From: an uncultured Dysgonomonas sp.
Lineage (GTDB): Bacteria; Bacteroidota; Bacteroidia; Bacteroidales; Dysgonomonadaceae
Assembly (NCBI RefSeq): GCF_900079725.1
Contig: NZ_LT599032.1
Span: 1,454,208-1,518,207, forward strand
Length of the DNA: 64,000 nucleotides
Direction of reading: 5' to 3'
Shown one piece after another: positions 36,479 to 45,647 of the stretch. Below the pieces are notes generated by a model. The model saw only the letters and a program-made list of their open reading frames with translations. It did no database searches and was not told the origin of the DNA. A program made the position numbers and the translations under genes. Position 1 is the first letter of the stretch, and each line of letters starts with the position of its first letter.

Positions 36479-39054
36479 AAGAATATATAGCGGAGTCCGG
36501 CGGACGGTATACTTATTCAGATGATATATCAAACTTACAGGAGCTGGCATTGAGTATGACATCCATATTCGATGCATGTTCGAATTTTATAATTTCAGGT
36601 TGTGAGGTAAACGGAGCTAACATTTCTCCGGGTTATGTGTGGTTAAATGGGAAGATCAGAAGGTATGACGGCTGCAATGATGCCGTTTTCCCTTACTATA
36701 TCTATGAGATAAACTCAAATGACCCGGTTACTTATGCGAATGAAATAAATAAAAGAGGACGGTGTAATTATTTATGCACCGGAGGAAAGTCCGTTCCGGC
36801 TAAGCCGGATACTATTACAAATCTTGTTCCCCGGTTTATTGAGGTTAAAGCGGATTACGCGCCCCGTTTTATCGATAAGTTTATAGGGAAGTACGCGCTT
36901 CTGCTTGATTCCCCTTTCTCGAAACAGACTGTAAAGAAAGATTTGGTTGTTGCCGGCAATATTACCGGAGAAAAGAATATCGAGTCAAAGACCGCGATCT
37001 CTGTTATAAATGAAAGTACAGGATATTCATTGAAGAATATCGTTAAAGCAACCGGAGGCGGCTCACTAGGTATCTATCAAAACGGATTATTGGTAAATGA
37101 ACTTGTTATCAATACTAACGGATCGTTCTCATTTTTTAAGCAAGGGGTAGAAATTGCCCGAATCGACAGTAACGGTTTATCGTTCGCAAATTCATCGTCA
37201 CAGACTGCACATATCGGGGCCCTGGGTATCTATGGCAGTAACATTATTAATACAGCCGATGATGTGAATACCGGTTCTGTAAATGTCAACTATAGCGGAT
37301 ATAAGGAAGGAACGACGCGCTTCAGGAATTTTAATGTGTATAACGGCAAACAAGCCGGAGTCCCGATTTTGCAGGTTGAGGGTGCAACAGACTCAGTGTT
37401 TATCCATGGTTTATTATCAGTAAACGGAACCGGTCTTGAGATAAAAAATAAAACATACGATAAAGGAAATAAGTTATTACAGGGCTACATTGACTGGAAA
37501 GACAAAGCAAATGATATAATAGGTTTTGCCGGATATAAAGATACTTCAACTTTTGACTTTTGGATACGAAATGCAATCGGAAATATTGTACTATCTACTA
37601 TCGGATATGTAGATATAATTGGTGAACTGAAAATTAATGGTGTAAACATAAAGGACACCTATGTAAACAAAACTGATTTTACATCAGCCCTTGCAAAAAA
37701 AGTAGCTGTGGTTGAAGGTAAACAGTTATCGACAGAAGATTTTACAACGGCCTTTAAGACAAAGCTTAATTCAATAAACAAAGGCAGTATAGCTACTCCT
37801 GATGACGGTTTTGCAACCACAGCGGAATTGTCAGGGGAGCTAAATAAAAAGCTATCCGGGAGTGCCAATCTCAGCGATCTGGCTGATAAGGGAACTGCCC
37901 GTGTTAATCTGAATGTATATTCAAAGGAAGACGCTAATAGTATGTTCCTGAAAATTACCGGTAATCTGTTAGAGCTGGTGACATTATCTGCAGAAGAGAT
38001 TAACGGGCTGACAACTGAGCAGGCGCAGGAACTAAAAGCGAAAAAGCAGGCAACTGTAAGAGAGAATATAGATGCTGAGAAAAAAGGAGTGGTTGATCTC
38101 AGGCTTGCCAAAACAGCAAACCTGTCTGACGTTCCTGATAAGGTCCAGGCGAGAAAGAACATCAGTGTATATTCCATCAGTGAGGTAGATAAGAAACTGG
38201 AAGGTTATCTACAAACGGATGCAGAATATAAAGGGGTTCTTTTTACTGCAGAACACCGGACAAAATTAGAAGGCATCAGGTCGGGTGCTTTTGCTTCTGT
38301 AGACGAGTATGAGAATTCCGTAGCCATGAAAGATGGTTATGCAATGGTCGCCGATATCATAAAACAGCTTGAGAAAAAAGCAAACCTGTTACTGGATAAT
38401 TACACGGATGACCAACGGAAAACGATCTGTACGAACCTGAAAATATATTCAAAAACAGATGCGGATACTACTTTTGCATCAGTTGGCAATATGTTCCAGG
38501 ATTACATAGCATATCTTGCCAAAGAGGGCAAAACAACAGCTCAGGCCCAAACAATTCTCAGGGACAAACTAAATGTTCCAAGCAAAGAAGATGTCAGTGG
38601 CAATTATCTGCGAAAAGACGCTAAACTAACAGATTTGTCCTTGCCGAATGACGATGCGAAAAAGCTGGCATGCCGGACAATCGGAGCTGCGTATGCAGAA
38701 GAGTACCAGACAAAACTGAAAGATACCGGTTGGTTACAAATGTCAAATTCCGGAGGAAATACTGATACGAGACAATTATTTGTAAGGCAGATCGGAAACA
38801 TGGTGTGTATACAAGGAATAATCAATACTGCCAAACGTGATGGTTCGAATCAGGGCGGCACAGTTGCAATAATTCCGAATCAGATAGATCCTCCCAAATA
38901 CGGTTTAAGCACATCTGCTCAAAGCTTTAATGATGACCATAAGCATAACCGGGGTACAACTTTCGTCCTTAGGGGGAATACAAGGAATATTGTATTATAC
39001 GAGAGTGGCCATTACAATATAGATACGGAAATTAATTTTAGTTATATGACGTAA
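36475..39054 (+). CDS. Phage tail-fibre-like protein
   Basis: An 859-residue protein with the architecture of a tail fibre. A compact N-terminal domain (about 1-150) has conserved Gly and aromatic residues, as in baseplate-attachment parts. A beta-rich shaft of varied repeats follows to about 400. Residues about 460-735 hold several copies of a degenerate module: NLSDLADKGTARVNLNVYSK, NLSDVPDKVQARKNISVYS, ANLLLDNYTDDQRKTICTN and AKLTDLSLPNDDAKKLACRT. A C-terminal tip with Gly/Asn-rich loops ends FSYMT. This module type is known from phage and tailocin fibres. No signal peptide. It sits between two IS elements without other tail genes, so it is an orphan here. Confidence 0.8.
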   Translation: MKEYIAESGGRYTYSDDISNLQELALSMTSIFDACSNFIISGCEVNGANISPGYVWLNGKIRRYDGCNDAVFPYYIYEINSNDPVTYANEINKRGRCNYLCTGGKSVPAKPDTITNLVPRFIEVKADYAPRFIDKFIGKYALLLDSPFSKQTVKKDLVVAGNITGEKNIESKTAISVINESTGYSLKNIVKATGGGSLGIYQNGLLVNELVINTNGSFSFFKQGVEIARIDSNGLSFANSSSQTAHIGALGIYGSNIINTADDVNTGSVNVNYSGYKEGTTRFRNFNVYNGKQAGVPILQVEGATDSVFIHGLLSVNGTGLEIKNKTYDKGNKLLQGYIDWKDKANDIIGFAGYKDTSTFDFWIRNAIGNIVLSTIGYVDIIGELKINGVNIKDTYVNKTDFTSALAKKVAVVEGKQLSTEDFTTAFKTKLNSINKGSIATPDDGFATTAELSGELNKKLSGSANLSDLADKGTARVNLNVYSKEDANSMFLKITGNLLELVTLSAEEINGLTTEQAQELKAKKQATVRENIDAEKKGVVDLRLAKTANLSDVPDKVQARKNISVYSISEVDKKLEGYLQTDAEYKGVLFTAEHRTKLEGIRSGAFASVDEYENSVAMKDGYAMVADIIKQLEKKANLLLDNYTDDQRKTICTNLKIYSKTDADTTFASVGNMFQDYIAYLAKEGKTTAQAQTILRDKLNVPSKEDVSGNYLRKDAKLTDLSLPNDDAKKLACRTIGAAYAEEYQTKLKDTGWLQMSNSGGNTDTRQLFVRQIGNMVCIQGIINTAKRDGSNQGGTVAIIPNQIDPPKYGLSTSAQSFNDDHKHNRGTTFVLRGNTRNIVLYESGHYNIDTEINFSYMT

Positions 39055-39055
39055 T

Positions 39056-39280
39056 ATGAAAAAGAAAGTAAACATTCAGCGAGATTTAATAAGCAGGAAT
39101 GCGATTGAGAATAAGGCCATTCCTGAAATAAAAGCAGTGGCAGTTGTGGAAATTGATAAGCTTACTGAAGAAGTCATACAAGATGACAAAGGCGAAAATG
39201 ATAAAGAACAGAAGGCAGACCAGGAACCCGAATCTAAAGAGCAAAAGAAAGGAAACGGGAAGGCCAAAAGGAACGCTTAA
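39056..39280 (+). CDS. Small charged protein after the tail fibre
   Basis: A 74-residue, very Lys/Glu-rich protein starting 1 bp after the tail-fibre stop, so translation is probably coupled. It is likely disordered in its second half ([16 protein letters not shown]). Not recognised; a fibre chaperone or assembly protein would fit the position but is a guess. Confidence 0.5.
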   Translation: MKKKVNIQRDLISRNAIENKAIPEIKAVAVVEIDKLTEEVIQDDKGENDKEQKADQEPESKEQKKGNGKAKRNA

Positions 39281-39632
39281 ACGTTTCCGGTTTGAAGAGA
39301 CCCGGCTGGGGTTCATGCTTAAATATGAGATGCCTGCTGTATATGAGGTAATCATGAGCATGACTCAGCCGTATATGTTATGCGAACCACCTTATTTGCT
39401 GATTAAACTTGTATGTGAAAAGTCAGATGACACTTCCCTAAAGAAAAGAAAGTTCATCAGATACCTTGAAGAATATAAGGAACAAGGTTTGTTTTGCAGA
39501 AGACCTAAATTATTGACATCGGAACGGAAAAAATATTATGAGGCTATACGAAAAAAAAAAATGAATACTTATATACTGAAGAACAGAGAATCAATTGAAC
39601 GGTATGGAATCATGAAACAACAGAAAGTATAA
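39183..39632 (+). CDS. Hypothetical basic protein, overlaps previous ORF
   Basis: A 149-residue frame that overlaps the previous gene by about 98 bp in another frame. The overlapping N-terminal part is low complexity. The part after residue 35 ([20 protein letters not shown], then ICEPPYLL-like and [11 protein letters not shown]) looks like a genuine, helical, basic domain. The true start may be inside (for example the Met near 39315), or a frameshift may join it to the previous ORF. The end is close to the IS256 remnant. Function unknown. Confidence 0.45.
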   Translation: MTKAKMIKNRRQTRNPNLKSKRKETGRPKGTLKRFRFEETRLGFMLKYEMPAVYEVIMSMTQPYMLCEPPYLLIKLVCEKSDDTSLKKRKFIRYLEEYKEQGLFCRRPKLLTSERKKYYEAIRKKKMNTYILKNRESIERYGIMKQQKV

Positions 39633-39657
39633 CCGATATTACATTTCATCTTATGGG

Positions 39658-40584
39658 TCATTCTTTCTCCAAAGATAACTAAGAATTGATTGAGTATCAG
39701 CCCCCAATTGTGAATGGGCATCGTCCACTTCTTCTCAATCTCAGCAATAGACAGATATACAGACTTTTTCAAGGCATCATCTGTCGGGAATGACGGCTTG
39801 TTTTTGGTGTATTTCCTAATCTTGCCATTCAGATTTTCAATCAGATTGGTTGTGTAGATTATCTTTCTGATTTCCAGAGGGAAGTCAAAGAATGAGGTCA
39901 ACTCATCCCAATTGGTTCGCCATGAGCGGATAGCATAAGGGTCCTTTGATCCCCATTTTTGCTCAAACAGATCAAGCTCATGGCTTGCTGATTCTTTTGT
40001 CGGAGCCTCCTTAAGTCCATTCTTATTAAGTCTTACGCATAGGTAAACTGTCTTGTTGATAACCTTGCCATTATCTCGGACTTTGAATACAATGCCATCC
40101 AAACAATCAAATAAAGATTATCTAAAGGACGGTTCTGCCACTCAATAGCCTGATGGCTGACTTTGTTGGTAATATGGGAGATTGCCGATGCGGAGAGATT
40201 AACCTCATACATCTCTGATTCAATATCAGAAACACTCATTCCTTTAGCATAAAGGCTGATTACCAAACGTTCGATAGATAAACCTCGACTTTGATGCTTA
40301 GGTACGACAATCGGTTCAAACCCTCCCTCTCGATCACGGGGGACTTCTATAACGGACTGGCCATGCTTGCCCTGAATCTTCTTGGGGTAACTCCCATTGC
40401 GAGAATTACCGCTATTGATACCTGACTTTGAGCCTTTTTCATAGCCTAAATGAGAGTCCACCTCTGATTGAAGCATCTGTTCATAAACTTTCACATGAAA
40501 CTCACTCATAAAAGCTTCTACATCTTCCTGTGTCTTGAACTGGCTTAGGAACTCTTTACTTAAGAAATCTTTTGGTATGTCCAT
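39658..40584 (-). pseudogene. IS256-family transposase, frameshifted and internally deleted
   Basis: The N-terminal piece (from 40584) has EAFMSEFHVKVYEQMLQSEV, YPKKIQGKHGQSVIEVPRDR and SISLYAKGMSVSDIE-like motifs. Near 40095 one ATGG unit is missing from the expected TGGATGGATGG, a 4-bp loss that shifts the frame. The C-terminal piece then jumps from NKNGLKE directly to APTKES, skipping roughly 90 residues with the second catalytic Asp by comparison with full-length relatives of about 400 residues. The C-terminus has [19 protein letters not shown] and [14 protein letters not shown], then runs into foreign sequence. Clearly dead. Confidence 0.85.
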
Positions 40585-40675
40585 AACATTGACTTTTGAT
40601 AAAATTATACATAAATGAAAAAACTACAAGTTGAAAAACTTGTAGTTTTCATTTACACAATATCTTGGACACTCA
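39658..40675 (-). mobile_element. Degenerate IS256-family element
   Basis: The right side retains a terminal sequence (ATTTACACAATATCTTGGAC at 40651-40670) and a perfect 12-bp hairpin with GAAA loop at 40621-40648. The left side stops right after the transposase GER ending and lacks a matching terminal repeat. With the broken transposase this copy cannot move by itself. Confidence 0.8.
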
Positions 40676-40680
40676 CTGTC

Positions 40681-40749
40681 CATCTTGTCGAACACCGGTT
40701 ACAATTCAGTGATAAAAGAGTCTATGAAATAGTGGATAAATTTGGATAA
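40681..40749 (+). pseudogene. C-terminal remnant of a plus-strand gene
   Basis: Right after the IS256 end the frame HLVEHRLQFSDKRVYEIVDKFG ends in TAA at 40749. It has no start and no family I know, but reads like a real C-terminus in the same direction as the tail-fibre genes. IS256 probably inserted into or replaced the rest of this gene. Confidence 0.35.
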
Positions 40750-40810
40750 TATGATATTTTATTTGTTTTTTATATTAATGTAGCGTTTCTATTGGTATGT
40801 CACATATAAT

Positions 40811-42088
40811 CTATCTAGATATCTCAACATTCTGATTATCTACAGCCCGACAAACAAATAATCCCGAATTCCTCTCAAAAGAACCATCTGCATTTACACC
40901 TATATTGTCGCCTTCTTCTATAATTACAGTTTCTAAACCGTCTAAATATGGACGTAATAAATAACCTTTATGTTTTACATCACCACATTGTTTAGGGGCT
41001 ATATCTTGCATAGCTACTCCTAGAAACAGGGATGAATCGTCCTTATCAGTCATTAATTCAATGCCATAGCCACTGCGCTTTACAGCCTTGCCCCGTGCAA
41101 TCATTTGCAAACTAATATTTTTGAAAGCATCTATCTCATTTACTATTCGCGGATACCATGAAAGATTATTATTTACTGTACCAATCTGGTCTCTAATAAC
41201 CTTAGATCCTCCAAGCACATTAAATACCATCTTCAAGCCAGGAGTATTGCAATATATCTCGTGTGTAGATGGATTGTGGAAACACAGATAGCCATTAATT
41301 TTACAATTAGTAAGTATTATCTTATCCGGGCTTTTCGAAGGTAAACTCTGTATAACAACAGGTGCTGTAAAGCCGATATCAACACCATCTACGTCAATAC
41401 CATGCGAAATCATTTCACAGTCTTCAAGGACAGTTAATGATGCACCAAGGGTTTCATTGAAATTAACATTATTATGTGTGCTAAATGCCCGCAGAGGGCT
41501 TTCAAAATAACAACCTTTAAAGTAGCGTTTATCACCACCTTTTGTCCCTCCTCCCCATGCACTCTGCACTTTCATTACATCTGTGGGGCCGTCCGGTGAT
41601 GTTTTCTTGTTCATAAGCCGATAATTATATATACTTCGATTACCATAATGAATAAAACGGCAATTAACAATTTCTTGTTTTGTTCCTCCTCTTGAAAAGT
41701 CAGAATGAACGGGATAACGCATATTCTTCGCAGTCACAAAAAGGTTCTCAAGACTACCATTATTAAACATATCAATTGTCGAAATATTTTCTAATTCTCT
41801 TGTCGTTACTGTTTCCGGCAGTTCCCCTTTAATATGCACATAACCGATGCCTATAAGACTTACCCCATCTGGAACAAGAAGCCCATATTCTTCATATATG
41901 CCCTCAAATATTCTAACCTTATCGCCGTCAATAGCCACCTTTAAGGCGGCACCAATGGTATTAAAAGTTGTAATATTATCTACTGTCAAATGCTTTTTCA
42001 CTTCCAATATTTTCTCAGAAGCGAATAGTGGCACTCCAACATATATCCACAATAATATAAGTATTATTTTTTTCATTTTCTTTTTCAT
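40811..42088 (-). CDS. Secreted right-handed beta-helix protein (polysaccharide lyase/esterase-like)
   Basis: A 425-residue secreted protein. A signal peptide (ILILLWIYVGVPLFAS) precedes a repeat-rich beta-helix with pectate lyase or pectinesterase character. Residues 35-60 read TVDNITTFNTIGAALKVAIDG, a pectinesterase-like opening, followed by VRIFEGIYEEYGLLVPDGVSL. The later strands have Asn/Cys ladder-type residues (FKGCYFES, LEDCEMIS, LTNCKINGY). A C-terminal beta domain starts near 330. I cannot name the catalytic residues. It is the last gene of the minus-strand locus, 12 bp after the 842-aa lipoprotein. Confidence 0.7.
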   Translation of the reverse strand: MKKKMKKIILILLWIYVGVPLFASEKILEVKKHLTVDNITTFNTIGAALKVAIDGDKVRIFEGIYEEYGLLVPDGVSLIGIGYVHIKGELPETVTTRELENISTIDMFNNGSLENLFVTAKNMRYPVHSDFSRGGTKQEIVNCRFIHYGNRSIYNYRLMNKKTSPDGPTDVMKVQSAWGGGTKGGDKRYFKGCYFESPLRAFSTHNNVNFNETLGASLTVLEDCEMISHGIDVDGVDIGFTAPVVIQSLPSKSPDKIILTNCKINGYLCFHNPSTHEIYCNTPGLKMVFNVLGGSKVIRDQIGTVNNNLSWYPRIVNEIDAFKNISLQMIARGKAVKRSGYGIELMTDKDDSSLFLGVAMQDIAPKQCGDVKHKGYLLRPYLDGLETVIIEEGDNIGVNADGSFERNSGLFVCRAVDNQNVEISR

Positions 42089-42100
42089 TTGTAATATCTA

Positions 42101-44629
42101 TTACCATGTAATCACTAACTCTCCGTCTACATTCTTATACTCATAATATATCCCTTCAAACTGTGAGCCCTTAACCGATTCTAAAATAATCTCTTTTGAC
42201 GGGTAATGATTGTTATGAGGCATTGCCTTATACATGCTTCCGTCCATTGCCGGATAGACACGTACTGTGGCATTTTTCAACCCAGTAATGCCAATCTTAC
42301 GACCTACTTTAAATTCAACCGGAGCCATTTCACGACAGGCTACTATACCTTCCTCTTGTTCTATAAATACGCGGCACTCTTTACTCCATGATTTTGGAAA
42401 TCTATAAGTAGCATACCCGTTTTGCAGACGAGTTTCCATTCCTGTAAATATTGGTGCTCCCTGAGGTAATTTCAAAATCTGTTCTACCGTCTGATTAGGA
42501 ACATAACCGGCAAAATAGTAACCATTATTGTTTTTCGATATGCAGTTTACCGGATTCCTCACGTCTCTGTTAGGTTTGTTATAAACTATCGAATAGCCGA
42601 AACTGTTAAGACTGTAACGCATCAGAGAACCTCCGATAAACCATTCTGAGGCATCATCAGGAGAGAGTAGCATACCTCCTGTATACGTCGAAGAGTTAGT
42701 TCCTCTAATATAGCCTACTGCGCCATTATTCCACTTGTCAGCCTTACGCACTACTACCAAATCGCGATTTCCCCCTTTTTGCAAAGCCTTTGCAAGAATT
42801 TTTGTGTCGGTTTGCTGTTTAGCTAAGATAGTTTCAAGTCCACCTCCCGACATCTTTTTATCATGACGGAGTTTATATGCTGGTTGCAAACAATCAAAAT
42901 GAGATGTCAATTGTACGTTGAATATACCGTCAAGAGGGGTGTCTAGTTTAATATTCAAAAAATCCAGAAATTCTTGACTTGCATGTCCTGCGGGGCCATA
43001 AACAATAAGTTTCCCCCCATTTTTTACAAAATTCATAAATTGTTTTTCCACCTTAGATCCTTTATCTGGGACAGTCGATACTAATATAGATTCGTCAAAA
43101 ACTTTATTACCTTGTTCCATAAGTGATGTAAAGTTTGTTGTTGACACTACGGTGTTCATCGGAAAGCCATCATTCAATGCTTGACGAATAAACCAGTCAC
43201 CATAGAATATTTCTTCCAGTCTTTCGGGTTGAGAAAATGCATAATTGTGATACTCATCGAAAGGGTATACCCAGACTATTGGTCCGGCTTTATCGGGAGC
43301 TATTTTTCTGGCTTGAAGAATATGTGGTATAACTTCATTAGGCACCTGATCAGGCATATTGCCATACGAGTTGTCGATGGAAAGGAAGTTCAGGTTTGTA
43401 GGTAGTTTGACCTCTCCTTGCTTATTTATACGGGCAACCGACATCGGCAAATAAATATCATGAGCTTCACGTCCATACCGATCTAACCATGGGCTGTTTG
43501 ACCACCATGGATCGTGTGTATAGAAACGGAACAAGTAACGATCATCAGGAATCTCGGATATACGTGACATGAAACCCGTAAGTTCTAGCCCAAAATCGCC
43601 GTCCAATGCAGCCCAGGGAGAATTGGGCGGAGGGAGCAAATTAAAGCCTCCCGAATAGATACTCCTCAAATCGACTCCGTCACGTGCAAGGTCAATCCCG
43701 GCAGACAAATTTGTTCCTCGTGTTTCGATTCTAAAATCGGGACATCCTTCACGAAAAGATGTCCAAAAATGTAAGATCTTACTTTGGATATCTTCCATTT
43801 TTTCTCCATGAAAGTTTTCACCATCAAATATAGCTCCGATTGTATTCCACGTTTCCATGCCGAAACCAAAACCGTTTGACAACCACAGATAATCAAATCC
43901 GATATCTCTCATAAGCTCGCGACTTTGTTTTCCAAGAAACAACCCGAGAGGAGTATCCTGTGGAATTCCATGAGGATAAGCTGCATATTCATGAGTGTCT
44001 GCGTCGAGTGTTGCATAGCAACACACAAATGATTTTGTTCCCATTGTATTAGCCATGCATATCTCTGTATGTCTCTCATATTTGAATGAAGATTTCGCAA
44101 ATTCAGGTCCTGGATCGAAAGTTTCTCCTATGCGGATTATTTTCCCTGTCATATCATGCCCTGTCTTTTTCAAAGTTTGCACGATATATTTGAGATCTCC
44201 ATATGTGAATGAGGGTGGATTTTCCATATAGAGATAAGCTCTGTCATGCAAAGTTAATTCGCGGGGACCAGAGTTTACTTCATGTGGCGCATTTGGATTG
44301 CCAATATATTTTGCCCATTCGAGTGGCTGTGCCATATCTCCCGAATAATCGAGTATTTCTGAGCCATCCGAAGTCCATAAAAGCACCGAAATAGTATCTG
44401 CATATTGCAATAGAGGTTTCCATTGGCGAAATATTGTTTCGCAAACAGATTTTATATAATCCTTATCATTTTGCTTAAAGGGCTTAAGCGAAACTTCAAG
44501 GGTTATATTCTCAAAATTCTTTATAGGAGGATTGCCGACATCGATCATTTCTGTTCTTACTGATTTTGAAGAACAGGAAACTAATATTGCCGCCAATAAT
44601 AAGAGGTTAGCCAGTTTCAGTTTTACCAT
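42101..44629 (-). CDS. Large lipoprotein of unrecognised family, probable glycoside hydrolase
   Basis: An 842-residue lipoprotein with lipobox VSCSS near residue 19. Residues about 40-430 look like a TIM barrel: strands followed by conserved acidic/aromatic loops such as RIGETFDPGPEF, DYLWLSNGFGFGMETWN, DYFRIETRG-like FRIETRGTN and FRFYTHDPWW. Residues about 510-590 (NKVFDESILVSTVPDKGS, NGGKLIVYGPAGH) resemble the amidotransferase-like domain found in GH42-type enzymes. The rest is beta-rich. I do not recognise a GH family. Candidate catalytic acids are Glu in RIGETFD and in MPDQVPNEV/WVYPFDEYHN. Position in a mannan locus makes a glycan target likely. Confidence 0.6.
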   Translation of the reverse strand: MVKLKLANLLLLAAILVSCSSKSVRTEMIDVGNPPIKNFENITLEVSLKPFKQNDKDYIKSVCETIFRQWKPLLQYADTISVLLWTSDGSEILDYSGDMAQPLEWAKYIGNPNAPHEVNSGPRELTLHDRAYLYMENPPSFTYGDLKYIVQTLKKTGHDMTGKIIRIGETFDPGPEFAKSSFKYERHTEICMANTMGTKSFVCCYATLDADTHEYAAYPHGIPQDTPLGLFLGKQSRELMRDIGFDYLWLSNGFGFGMETWNTIGAIFDGENFHGEKMEDIQSKILHFWTSFREGCPDFRIETRGTNLSAGIDLARDGVDLRSIYSGGFNLLPPPNSPWAALDGDFGLELTGFMSRISEIPDDRYLFRFYTHDPWWSNSPWLDRYGREAHDIYLPMSVARINKQGEVKLPTNLNFLSIDNSYGNMPDQVPNEVIPHILQARKIAPDKAGPIVWVYPFDEYHNYAFSQPERLEEIFYGDWFIRQALNDGFPMNTVVSTTNFTSLMEQGNKVFDESILVSTVPDKGSKVEKQFMNFVKNGGKLIVYGPAGHASQEFLDFLNIKLDTPLDGIFNVQLTSHFDCLQPAYKLRHDKKMSGGGLETILAKQQTDTKILAKALQKGGNRDLVVVRKADKWNNGAVGYIRGTNSSTYTGGMLLSPDDASEWFIGGSLMRYSLNSFGYSIVYNKPNRDVRNPVNCISKNNNGYYFAGYVPNQTVEQILKLPQGAPIFTGMETRLQNGYATYRFPKSWSKECRVFIEQEEGIVACREMAPVEFKVGRKIGITGLKNATVRVYPAMDGSMYKAMPHNNHYPSKEIILESVKGSQFEGIYYEYKNVDGELVITW

Positions 44630-44649
44630 GCTTTCTTTATTTAATACTG

Positions 44650-45612
44650 TTATTTATTCTGTAGTTTCAAGATTGTCCCCCCATCACCTACAATTATTCC
44701 TATCTCACTATTATCTTTAGCTAATGCAATGCCTCTCAATGACTTATCGCTATCAGCATTCATCCTCGACCACTTGGATCCGCCGTCCTGAGTTTTAAAT
44801 ACTTGCCCCGATTGTCCAATTATATATCCTGTTATATTATTTGCAAAAGCCATATTTAATAATTGGATATTGGTATTGATGAAAATCGGATTCCAATTTT
44901 TTCCGGCATCTTCGGTCTTTAACAATAAACCGGGATAACTTGAAATAAAACCGGAATTTTTATCTGTAAATTTAATGGCGAAAAAATGATTTGTCAATGA
45001 TGTATTTGGAATATGAATTGTTTCCCAACTATTGCCAGCATTTGTGGTTTTAAGAATCGATGCCCCGTGTCCGACGATAAAACCGTTTTGGTTATCGACA
45101 AAGGAAATGGAACGCAAATAACTTGCAGGAATTGGATAGATATCCTTTTTCCATGTTTTACCGCCATCGGAAGTTCTTACGATAATCCCTTTCAAACCTA
45201 CAGCATATCCGTTCAGTTCATCTGAAAAATAAAGGTTGTAAAAAGATGTGGTTTCGGGAATATCTCCTAAGTTCGATGATATATTCTTCCACGTTCTTCC
45301 TCCATCTTCTGTTTTAAGAATTGTTGCATTTGCTCCACCTGCATATCCTACTTCTGTAGAAGGAAAATATATGGTAAACAAATCAGAATTCACGTTTGTC
45401 TTTATTAGTACCCACGAATTGCCAGCATTTATCGATTGTAACAGTATCCCGCCAGTACCAACGGAAAAAACCGTTTTTTCATCAGTAAAAGCTACTGACC
45501 AAAGATTTGAGTTAGTATTACTTTTAACACTTACCCATTTTTGCGAAAACAGATTATTTGCGACAAATATAAAACATAGTAGCAATACAAATTTAATATT
45601 ATTCTCTTTCAT
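44650..45612 (-). CDS. Secreted YCF48/BNR-type beta-propeller protein
   Basis: A 320-residue secreted protein (signal peptide ending NNLFSQ). The rest is six or seven blades of the YCF48/Hcf136 kind, each with an A(F/I)TD...VGxGGxIL(K/L)xTxDGGxxW pattern, seen as TILKTEDGGRTW, IIVRTSDGGKTW, SILKTTNAGNSW, LLLKTEDAGKNW and QVFKTQDGGSKW. Related folds act as assembly factors or sialidase-like sugar binders. In this locus it may bind carbohydrate, but no catalytic residue is evident. It lies 20 bp upstream of the 842-aa gene. Confidence 0.85.
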   Translation of the reverse strand: MKENNIKFVLLLCFIFVANNLFSQKWVSVKSNTNSNLWSVAFTDEKTVFSVGTGGILLQSINAGNSWVLIKTNVNSDLFTIYFPSTEVGYAGGANATILKTEDGGRTWKNISSNLGDIPETTSFYNLYFSDELNGYAVGLKGIIVRTSDGGKTWKKDIYPIPASYLRSISFVDNQNGFIVGHGASILKTTNAGNSWETIHIPNTSLTNHFFAIKFTDKNSGFISSYPGLLLKTEDAGKNWNPIFINTNIQLLNMAFANNITGYIIGQSGQVFKTQDGGSKWSRMNADSDKSLRGIALAKDNSEIGIIVGDGGTILKLQNK

Positions 45613-45647
45613 GGCTTTGAGTTTAAAATTGAGTTTAATTTATTTAC

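Noticed and set aside
40033..40102. Programmed frameshift in the IS256 transposase
   Set aside because: IS256-family transposases are made from one frame, and this copy also lacks a large internal part, so it is simply broken.
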